The notes under the pieces were generated by a model. It searched no databases and was not told where the DNA came from. It saw nothing but the letters and a program-made list of their open reading frames with translations. Of a DNA stretch of 7,480 bases, positions 1-5,829 are shown piece after piece. Both the position numbers and the translations under genes were made by a program. How positions within the stretch are numbered: position 1 is the stretch's first letter; the number at the start of each line of letters is the position of its first letter. The stretch comes from UBA8290 sp964230965 (GTDB taxonomy: Bacteria > Bacillota_I > Bacilli_A > Acholeplasmatales > Acholeplasmataceae): the NCBI GenBank assembly GCA_964230965.1, contig CAXRJA010000012.1, positions 1 to 7,480 of the forward strand, read 5' to 3'.

Positions 1-737
1 CAAGTGATCTTAGAGCAGATGAAGGTTTAAGTGTTGAATATATATCAAGAGCTGAACTTAAAAAGTTACTTACAGCTATATCATACATTCCTTTTGATCC
101 AACAACACTCGATGATAATGTATTTAAGTTCATTACTGACTTAATTGGTGAAAATCTCAACCTTGATACAAATGAAGACGATTTAGATCGCCTCTTGACA
201 TCAGGATACTTAAGAGAAAAACTTTCAAGATTATTCTTATCTGAAGCTGTATTAAGCTTATTTGATGAGACATCAGACTCATTCAATTTACCTGCTGAGA
301 GCTTTGTTTTAGTAGATGGTCGTAGAAGACTAACAGCTGAAGAATTAAGAAACATTGTAGAAGCATTTGCTGTGTTAGAAATTACAACGTTTGACGAATT
401 AGATTTCTCATTTGAAGTATTTACAGCTCTAACTACTACTGAAAGAGAGACAGTATTAGAATCTGATTATTTATATGCTATTATTGATGGACTCATTCAA
501 AATCAACAATCTGTTGCAATTCCTCAAGAAGTGATCGATGTTACTGGTGAAATTTCTCAAGAAGAAATTCTAGCTGTGATTGAAGCGGTAGAATTGTTAA
601 ATATTACAGATGTTACAAGTCTAGAAACAGCAATTACAGAATTAGATCAAAATAATGCAGATGATGCCGCAGTATTACAACTACTTGAAGATTTGGATTC
701 AGGTATTGTGGACAGTCTTCTAGATCTCTTACCTTAA
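1..737 (+). CDS. Acidic repeat protein of unknown function, C-terminal part (5' end outside window)
   Basis: The reading frame is open from the left edge (first full codon at position 3) to a TAA at 735-737, giving 244 visible residues. It contains no in-frame ATG. The TTG at 195 lies inside a continuous repeat-bearing frame without a convincing ribosome site, so the true start is upstream of the window. I do not recognise the family. The visible part has about 53 Asp/Glu against 14 Lys/Arg and no Cys, His, Trp or Met. It looks mainly helical, with runs of Leu/Ile/Val spaced between acidic residues. It contains three diverged copies of a module beginning with an [I/L]-[S/T]-x-x-E-[L/I] helix (visible residues 14, 110 and 184). 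No membrane segment, LPxTG-like anchor or catalytic motif is visible, and it ends in a Leu/Asp-rich tail. Such composition would suit a large secreted or surface repeat protein, but that is inference; the signal peptide, if any, is out of view. A hairpin terminator follows directly. Confidence 0.85.
   Translation, partial: SDLRADEGLSVEYISRAELKKLLTAISYIPFDPTTLDDNVFKFITDLIGENLNLDTNEDDLDRLLTSGYLREKLSRLFLSEAVLSLFDETSDSFNLPAESFVLVDGRRRLTAEELRNIVEAFAVLEITTFDELDFSFEVFTALTTTERETVLESDYLYAIIDGLIQNQQSVAIPQEVIDVTGEISQEEILAVIEAVELLNITDVTSLETAITELDQNNADDAAVLQLLEDLDSGIVDSLLDLLP
42..734 (+). repeat. Three degenerate protein-level tandem repeats
   Basis: Seen in the translation of the left-edge gene. Each unit opens with a similar helix: ISRAELKKLLTAI (from position 42), LTAEELRNIVEAFAVL (from 330) and ISQEEILAVIEAVELL (from 552). 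In units 1 and 2 a second element follows 53 and 44 residues later (SGYLREKLSRLF and SDYLYAIIDGLI). A link then follows with Leu/Ile-Pro-x-Glu (LPAES and IPQEV) and a Val-x-Gly turn leading into the next unit. Unit 3 ends with SGIVDSLLDLL and lacks the Pro-containing linker because the protein stops. Units are about 96, 74 and 61 residues long. The similarity is at protein level; the DNA copies are too diverged to be recent duplications. Confidence 0.65.
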
Positions 738-749
738 TACAATTTCAAG

Positions 750-783
750 AAAAAACACCTCCAATGTTTGAGGTGTTTTTTTT
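750..783. terminator. Bidirectional intrinsic terminator between convergent genes
   Basis: A perfect hairpin pairs AAAAACACCTC (751-761) with GAGGTGTTTTT (770-780) around an 8-nt loop. It is followed by a T run on the plus strand and, because the 5' arm begins with an A run (750-755), by a T run on the minus strand too. It starts 12 nt after the stop codon of the repeat-protein gene, and its T-rich 3' flank abuts the stop codon of the phosphofructokinase gene that arrives from the other side, so one element can serve both genes. Confidence 0.9.
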
Positions 784-784
784 A

Positions 785-2029
785 TTATTTTTTTGAAACT
801 CTTAGCTTTTTAAGTTTTGCAAATCTTGGAAGACCATCTTCTAATTTTGCTTTTTCATCCCCTTGAATTAAAGGTAATGCATAATCAATATAGTCTTGAG
901 TTAACCCCGTGTTATCATCTTTAATCCAATTCAGTGGTACTTTTTGTTCTTCATTGGCTGCTTTTTGAAGAGGAATTCTTATATATTTTATTTTATATGG
1001 ATGCGAAGTGACACGTTTAAATCCAATCATTTTATCTGTGGTACCAGAAACAGCCGCTTTCACTGCTTTACGTCCTGCATTAAATGCTTCAGTGACATCG
1101 ACTTTTGATGCAAGGTGTGCCGCACTACGTTGCATGAGTGAGAATTCTATTGCACGCAATTTAACATTAAATCGATTGCCGAGTTCAGATACAAGTGCTT
1201 GGGCAGTGCCACCTAACTGTGCATGTCCAAATGCATCTTTTTTAAGTTCTTGATATAACTCGGGTACGTATTTACCCTCTTTAGTTTTTATTCCCTCAGA
1301 TACAGCAACAATGACTTTTCCTTTTTGTTTTAATACGCGGTCAACATCATCAAAGAATACGTCTGGATCAAATGTTTTCTCGGGTAAATAAATTAAGTCA
1401 GGTCCTTGTCCTTTATGTTGTGCAAGTGCAGCAGCAGCAGTTAACCATCCTGCATTGCGTCCCATCACCTCAACAACGGTAATCATCGGTTGATCATAAA
1501 CAGTCGCATCATGAAATAATTCCATAAATGTCGTTGCAACATATTTTGCGGCACTACCATAACCCGGTGAATGATCAGTAACATTCAAATCATTATCGAT
1601 GGTTTTTGGAACACCCATGACGTTGCAGTCAAATCCCTCTTTTTTAAAGAATTTAGAAATTTTATTACATGTATCCATGGAGTCATTACCACCGTTATAA
1701 AAGAAGTAACGAATGTTGTATTTTCTAAAGACTTCGAGTAAACGTCTGTATTCACTATCATCTTTTTTAGGATCTTTTAATTTATAACGAACACTTCCGA
1801 TTGCTGAAGAAGGTGTATTCTTTAATCGTTTTAATTCTTCGATATCTTCCTTTGAAATATCAATAAAGTCTTCTTCTAAAATGCCTTTAATACCATGTAC
1901 AGCACCAAAAACTCCGGTAATATTTTCTTGATTGAGTGCTTCAATAAAAACACCAGCTGCACTGGCATTAATGACTGAAGTTGGACCTCCGGATTGCCCT
2001 AATAATGCATTTCCAACTAAATTTTTCAT
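785..2029 (-). CDS. pfp: Pyrophosphate-dependent 6-phosphofructokinase (PPi-PFK)
   Basis: This cytoplasmic glycolytic enzyme reversibly converts fructose-6-phosphate + PPi to fructose-1,6-bisphosphate + Pi. The 414-residue product has the phosphofructokinase fold signatures in order: GQSGGPTSVIN (residues 11-21, donor phosphate loop), GGNDSMD (113-119), PKTIDND (141-147, with Asp145 as the expected catalytic base) and MGRNAGWL (189-196, sugar-phosphate site). Donor type is read from two positions. Asp116 replaces the Gly of the ATP-enzyme GGDG motif, and Lys142 replaces the Gly of PGTIDND; in the family both changes mark PPi use, because Asp blocks the ATP site and Lys binds PPi. The length is longer than ATP-PFKs (about 320) and fits the ~400-residue bacterial PPi-PFK group. 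The ATG is preceded by GAAAGAGAT, a fair ribosome site about 9 nt away. It is divergent from pfkA across 142 bp and ends at a shared terminator. The symbol pfp follows common usage; databases may simply call it 6-phosphofructokinase. Confidence 0.93.
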   Translation of the reverse strand: MKNLVGNALLGQSGGPTSVINASAAGVFIEALNQENITGVFGAVHGIKGILEEDFIDISKEDIEELKRLKNTPSSAIGSVRYKLKDPKKDDSEYRRLLEVFRKYNIRYFFYNGGNDSMDTCNKISKFFKKEGFDCNVMGVPKTIDNDLNVTDHSPGYGSAAKYVATTFMELFHDATVYDQPMITVVEVMGRNAGWLTAAAALAQHKGQGPDLIYLPEKTFDPDVFFDDVDRVLKQKGKVIVAVSEGIKTKEGKYVPELYQELKKDAFGHAQLGGTAQALVSELGNRFNVKLRAIEFSLMQRSAAHLASKVDVTEAFNAGRKAVKAAVSGTTDKMIGFKRVTSHPYKIKYIRIPLQKAANEEQKVPLNWIKDDNTGLTQDYIDYALPLIQGDEKAKLEDGLPRFAKLKKLRVSKK

Positions 2030-2056
2030 GACAAAGATCTCTTTCGTTTTTCTTTT

Positions 2057-2065
2057 ATTTTAACA
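2057..2065 (-). promoter_or_regulatory. Predicted extended -10 promoter of the PPi-PFK gene
   Basis: Read on the minus strand this is TGTTAAAAT, an extended -10 (TGn plus TAAAAT, five of six consensus bases). It would start transcription near 2050, giving a leader of about 20 nt that contains the ribosome site. No good -35 box sits at 16-18 bp; the upstream region is a T-rich run (A run on the plus strand, 2067-2074). Support comes from its near-identity to the -10 region of the divergent pfkA promoter. Confidence 0.5.
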
Positions 2066-2131
2066 TAAAAAAAATATCTTTTATAAATTGACTTAAAATA
2101 AAGGGTTTTGTTTATGACTCTCAAGAAATTA

Positions 2132-2140
2132 TGTTATAAT
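2132..2140 (+). promoter_or_regulatory. Predicted extended -10 promoter of pfkA-ppdK
   Basis: TGTTATAAT is a perfect extended -10 element (TGn followed by consensus TATAAT at 2135-2140). Transcription would start near 2147, leaving about 25 nt before the pfkA ATG, including the AAAGGA ribosome site at 2161-2166. The -35 region is weak: TTATGA at 2112-2117 has the right 17-bp spacing but matches only three of six positions. Extended -10 promoters commonly tolerate a poor -35. Confidence 0.7.
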
Positions 2141-2171
2141 ATTTAAGGTATTTTGTATTGAAAGGATCGTT

Positions 2172-3122
2172 ATGAATATTGCTGTTTTAACCTCTGGTGG
2201 TGACGCACCAGGTATGAATGCAGCCGTACGTGCAGTCGTACGTTCAGCAGGATCTTTAGGTCATCACGTGTATGGTGTTAAAGATGGCTATAAAGGATTA
2301 ATTGAAGATGATTTGGTTTTATTGGATCATCAAAGTGTCTCGGGTATGTTAAGTACAGGTGGTACTTTTTTAGGTACTGCAAGAGTGCCTGAGTTCCATG
2401 AACTTGAATACCAAAAAAAAGCCATTGAAAACTTAAAAAAAAGAAACATTGAAGCTTTGATTACGATTGGTGGCGATGGAACCTATCGAGGTGCGATGGA
2501 TTTATCTAAGCTAGGCATGAAAGTCATTGGACTTCCTGGAACAATTGATAACGATATTGCTGGGACAGATTATACGATTGGCTTTTCTACAGCAGTAGAA
2601 ACGATTGTAAGTGCGATTGATAAATTAAGAGATACCTCACAATCCCATCAACGTTGTTCTATTGTTGAAGTGATGGGAAGAAGTTGTGGTGATCTTGCAT
2701 TATTTGCAGGAATTTGTGGTGGTGCAGAATTTATCATTACACCTGAAAATCCTGTTAAAAAAGAAGATATTATTGCTACATTAAAAAAACATAAAGAAAA
2801 AGGTAGACGTCACGCAATTATTGTTGTGACAGAGCATGTATTTGATGTACATGCACTTGCAAATGAAATTACAGAAGCCTCTGGATTTGCATCACGTGCA
2901 ACCGTACTTGGGTACATTCAACGAGGTGGACATCCTGACAGCGAAGATCGTATTTTAGGTTCTAGAATGGGAGCTTATGCCATTGAACTTCTACATGATG
3001 GTATCCACGGTGTATGTGTAGGGATTCGTGATTCACAAATGATTCACATGCCGTTTGCTAATGTTGTTGGATTTCCAAGACCTAAAAATCCACTTTATAA
3101 ATTATATAAAAAAATAGCGTAA
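2172..3122 (+). CDS. pfkA: ATP-dependent 6-phosphofructokinase
   Basis: Phosphorylates fructose-6-phosphate with ATP to fructose-1,6-bisphosphate, the committed and essentially irreversible step of glycolysis, in the cytoplasm. The 316 residues match the usual ~320-residue bacterial PfkA. Motifs: LTSGGDAPGMNAAVR (6-20), GGDGTYRGA (100-108), LPGTIDND (121-128, catalytic Asp126), QSHQR (157-161), VMGRSCGDLA (167-176) and GYIQRGGHPDSEDR near residue 260. Gly103 and Gly123 occupy the two donor-type positions, the state expected for ATP use, in contrast to Asp/Lys in the neighbouring PPi enzyme. Arg20 and Arg24 align with effector-site arginines of E. coli PfkA, so allosteric control is possible but not shown. 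The ATG at 2172 follows AAAGGA by 5 nt and puts the nucleotide loop at the normal distance from the N-terminus. The stop is 18 bp before ppdK, which indicates one operon. Confidence 0.96.
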   Translation: MNIAVLTSGGDAPGMNAAVRAVVRSAGSLGHHVYGVKDGYKGLIEDDLVLLDHQSVSGMLSTGGTFLGTARVPEFHELEYQKKAIENLKKRNIEALITIGGDGTYRGAMDLSKLGMKVIGLPGTIDNDIAGTDYTIGFSTAVETIVSAIDKLRDTSQSHQRCSIVEVMGRSCGDLALFAGICGGAEFIITPENPVKKEDIIATLKKHKEKGRRHAIIVVTEHVFDVHALANEITEASGFASRATVLGYIQRGGHPDSEDRILGSRMGAYAIELLHDGIHGVCVGIRDSQMIHMPFANVVGFPRPKNPLYKLYKKIA

Positions 3123-3140
3123 AAATAGAAAGGAAGAAAT

Positions 3141-5765
3141 ATGAGTAAATACGTATATTTATTTAAAGAAGGCGATCAGTCTATGCGTAACCTCCTCGGA
3201 GGTAAAGGTGCAAACTTAGCAGAGATGTCTCGCTTAGGATTACCAGTACCACAAGGTTTTACCGTGACAACAGAAGCTTGTAATGCTTATTACGATGCAG
3301 GTAAAACCATTTCTGATGACATCATCAAACAAATTTTTGAAGCACTTGCTGCAACAGAAAAAGAAATGGGTAAAAAATTTGGAGATTTTGAAGAACCATT
3401 TTTAGTATCTGTACGTTCAGGTGCACGTGCATCGATGCCAGGGATGATGGATACCATTTTAAACTTAGGATTAAATAATGTCTCAGTAGAAGGACTTGCA
3501 AAGAAAACGAATAATCCTCGTTTTGCTTATGATTCTTATCGTCGTTTTATCCAAATGTTTAGTGATGTTGTGATGGACATTCCTAAATCCAATTACGAAC
3601 ATTTATTAGAAAAAATGAAAGAAGCAAAAGGTGTTGAAGCTGATACTGATTTAGATGCTAACGATCTAAAAGTGCTTGTCGATCAATACTTAGCAAAGTA
3701 TGAACAATTAAAAGGACAACCCTTCCCTCAAGATCCAAAAGAACAACTTATAGAGGCAATTACTGCAGTATTCCGTTCATGGGATAACCCACGTGCATAT
3801 ACATACCGTCGTTTAAACCAGATTCCTTATGACTGGGGTACAGCTGTAAATGTTCAAGGTATGGTTTTTGGTAATATGGGTGAAGATTCTGGTACAGGGG
3901 TTGCATTTTCTAGAAACCCTTCTACTGGAGAAAAAGAACTATATGGCGAATACTTATTTAATGCACAAGGTGAAGATGTTGTTGCAGGGATTCGTACACC
4001 AAAACCAATAGCAGAACTAGAAACAGATAACCCAGCGTTATATAACGAATTTGTGAAACTTGTCGAGACACTAGAAAGTCATTATAAAGACATGCAAGAT
4101 ATGGAGTTCACGATTGAACAAGGTAAATTGTATTTCCTACAAACGCGTAATGGTAAACGTACTGCTCAAGCAGCGTTACAAATTGCGATTGACTTAGTGA
4201 ATGAAGGTGTCTTAACAAAAGAAGAAGCATTATTAAAAGTTGAACCTAAACAATTAGACACATTATTACATCCACAATTTGATGTGGATGACTTAGCATC
4301 TGCTGAGGTATTAACTACTGGTCTTAATGCATCTCCTGGTGCCGCAACAGGTCGTGTTGCATTTGATGCAGATCGTGCAAGAGAGATGGTTGCTGAAAAC
4401 AAACAACCAGTCATTTTAGTACGTGTAGAAACATCACCAGAAGATATTGAGGGTATGATTGTTGCTTCTGGTATTTTAACTGCACGTGGTGGCATGACAT
4501 CACATGCTGCGGTTGTTGCCCGTGGTATGGGTAAATGTTGTGTTTCAGGTGCTTCTCAACTTCGTATCGATGAAGAAAATAAAACATTTACAGTTAACGG
4601 ACAAACCTTTAAAGAAGGTGACTGGATTTCATTAGACGGATCTACTGGTAAAGTTTACAATAAACAAGTAAAAACAGTCGATGCAACCGTATCTGGTAAC
4701 TTTGGTACAATTATGGGTTGGGCAGATGAAGTACGTAAATTGGATGTACGTGCAAATGCAGACAATCCAAATGACGCATCCGTAGCGTATGAATATGGTG
4801 CTCAAGGTATCGGTTTATGCCGCACAGAACACATGTTTTTTGAAGAGTCAAGAATTGCTGCGATGCGTGAAATGATTGTTGCGCCGAATGTCGAAGCAAG
4901 AGAAAAAGCACTTGCAAAATTACTTCCAATGCAAAGAGAAGACTTCAAAGGTCTATATAAAGCAATGAAAGGGTACGCCGTTACCATTCGTTACTTAGAC
5001 CCACCACTACATGAATTCTTACCAACGCAAAAAGATGACATTGAAGCACTTGCTAAAGAAATGAATATGTCATTTGCAGATTTACATCAAGTCATTGAAT
5101 CACTTCATGAAACTAACCCAATGTTAGGTCATCGTGGTGTAAGATTATCCGTGACATATCCAGAAATTGCACGTATGCAAACTCAAGCGGTCATTGAAGC
5201 TGCAATTGAAGTGACAAAAGAAGGACTTACTGTTGTTCCTGAAATCATGATTCCATTAGTTGGTGAAGTACGTGAATTAAGAACCATTAAAAAAGTTGTT
5301 GTTGAGACAGCAGATGCCATCATTAAAGCATCAGGCGTTGATCTTAAATACTTAGTTGGTACAATGATTGAAATTCCTAGAGCGGCATTACTTGCAGATG
5401 AAATTGCAAAAGAAGCAGAATTCTTTAGTTTTGGTACCAATGACTTAACACAAATGACATTTGGGTTCTCACGTGATGATGCTGCAACATTCTTAGGGGA
5501 TTATTATGAACAAAAGATCTTTGAAGAAGATCCCTTCCAACACGTTGACCAACGTGGTGTCGGCAAACTTATGAAAATGGCATCAAAATTAGGTAAAGAA
5601 GCGCGTCCAAACCTTAAACTTGGTATTTGTGGAGAGCACGGTGGTGATCCATCTTCTGTTGAGTTCTGCCACAATATTGGATTATCTTATGTGTCATGTT
5701 CGCCATTTAGAGTCCCAATTGCAAGACTCGCTGCAGCACATGCACAAATCAAAAATCCTAGATAA
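3141..5765 (+). CDS. ppdK: Pyruvate, phosphate dikinase
   Basis: Interconverts PEP + AMP + PPi and pyruvate + ATP + Pi; in a fermenting cell it can replace or supplement pyruvate kinase. At 874 residues it is full length and the same size as the Clostridium symbiosum enzyme. Domain order: an N-terminal ATP-grasp nucleotide domain (GGKGANLAEM at 21-30, SVRSGARASMPGMMDT from about 90), a phosphohistidine swivel domain (GGMTSHAAVVARG, phosphoryl-carrier His455) and a C-terminal PEP/pyruvate TIM barrel. Barrel active-site residues are all present: Arg561 (LCRTEH), Arg617 (TIRYLDPP), Glu744 (MIEIPRAAL), Asn767 (GTNDLTQM) and the acid-base Cys830 (GICGEHGG). Thr453, two residues before the catalytic His, is the site phosphorylated by the PDRP regulator in plants and some bacteria; no regulator gene is visible here. 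A strong AGAAAGGA ribosome site (3127-3134) precedes the ATG. The gene shares the pfkA transcript and ends 7 nt before a terminator hairpin. Confidence 0.97.
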   Translation: MSKYVYLFKEGDQSMRNLLGGKGANLAEMSRLGLPVPQGFTVTTEACNAYYDAGKTISDDIIKQIFEALAATEKEMGKKFGDFEEPFLVSVRSGARASMPGMMDTILNLGLNNVSVEGLAKKTNNPRFAYDSYRRFIQMFSDVVMDIPKSNYEHLLEKMKEAKGVEADTDLDANDLKVLVDQYLAKYEQLKGQPFPQDPKEQLIEAITAVFRSWDNPRAYTYRRLNQIPYDWGTAVNVQGMVFGNMGEDSGTGVAFSRNPSTGEKELYGEYLFNAQGEDVVAGIRTPKPIAELETDNPALYNEFVKLVETLESHYKDMQDMEFTIEQGKLYFLQTRNGKRTAQAALQIAIDLVNEGVLTKEEALLKVEPKQLDTLLHPQFDVDDLASAEVLTTGLNASPGAATGRVAFDADRAREMVAENKQPVILVRVETSPEDIEGMIVASGILTARGGMTSHAAVVARGMGKCCVSGASQLRIDEENKTFTVNGQTFKEGDWISLDGSTGKVYNKQVKTVDATVSGNFGTIMGWADEVRKLDVRANADNPNDASVAYEYGAQGIGLCRTEHMFFEESRIAAMREMIVAPNVEAREKALAKLLPMQREDFKGLYKAMKGYAVTIRYLDPPLHEFLPTQKDDIEALAKEMNMSFADLHQVIESLHETNPMLGHRGVRLSVTYPEIARMQTQAVIEAAIEVTKEGLTVVPEIMIPLVGEVRELRTIKKVVVETADAIIKASGVDLKYLVGTMIEIPRAALLADEIAKEAEFFSFGTNDLTQMTFGFSRDDAATFLGDYYEQKIFEEDPFQHVDQRGVGKLMKMASKLGKEARPNLKLGICGEHGGDPSSVEFCHNIGLSYVSCSPFRVPIARLAAAHAQIKNPR

Positions 5766-5772
5766 TAAAATT

Positions 5773-5798
5773 AAAACGCCGATATTCGGCGTTTTTTT
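5773..5798 (+). terminator. Intrinsic terminator of pfkA-ppdK
   Basis: A 10-bp perfect stem pairs AAAACGCCGA (5773-5782) with TCGGCGTTTT (5786-5795) around a 3-nt loop, running into seven T's (5792-5798). It begins 7 nt after the ppdK stop. The A run on its 5' side could give weaker termination on the minus strand, but no minus-strand gene reaches it in this window. Confidence 0.92.
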
Positions 5799-5805
5799 AT
5801 TCTCT

Positions 5806-5814
5806 TGATATAAT
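5806..5814 (+). promoter_or_regulatory. Predicted extended -10 promoter of uvrB
   Basis: TGATATAAT combines a TG extension with a consensus TATAAT (5809-5814). Start of transcription is predicted near 5821, only about 10 nt before the uvrB ATG. The -35 position falls inside the ppdK terminator stem and shows no consensus match. The element begins 8 nt after the terminator T run, so termination of ppdK and initiation of uvrB are packed back to back. Confidence 0.6.
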
Positions 5815-5820
5815 AGAATT

Positions 5821-5826
5821 GGTGAT
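5821..5826 (+). promoter_or_regulatory. Close-set ribosome binding site of uvrB
   Basis: GGTGAT lies only 3 nt before the ATG at 5830 and is the sole Shine-Dalgarno-like sequence near it. It complements the 16S rRNA tail core (part of AGGAGGTGAT) well, but sits at the extreme 5' end of the predicted transcript. It supports the chosen start, together with the N-terminal alignment to UvrB. Confidence 0.5.
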
Positions 5827-5829
5827 AAG

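Noticed and set aside
195..737. A complete 180-residue protein starting at TTG 195
   Set aside because: The same frame is open upstream to the window edge, carries the first repeat unit there, and has no clear ribosome site before the TTG. It is an internal Leu codon of a larger protein.
1008..1253. Plus-strand open frame of 81 codons
   Set aside because: It is entirely antisense to the well-conserved PPi-PFK coding sequence, with no recognisable motif or ribosome site.
1427..1440. Short GCA/CAG trinucleotide run
   Set aside because: It encodes a conserved-position Ala stretch (residues 198-201) in PPi-PFK and is too short to be a meaningful microsatellite.
2088..2118. TTGACT (2088-2093) as a -35 box with TATGAC (2113-2118) as -10
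   Set aside because: The spacer is 19 bp and the -10 is poor, while a perfect extended -10 lies just downstream at 2132-2140.
4166..5440. Several short minus-strand open frames within ppdK
   Set aside because: They are antisense shadows of a full-length conserved enzyme, and their translations show no family features.
5620..5808. Plus-strand open frame overlapping the ppdK end and its terminator
   Set aside because: It is out of frame with ppdK, runs through the terminator hairpin, and has no ribosome site; coincidental.
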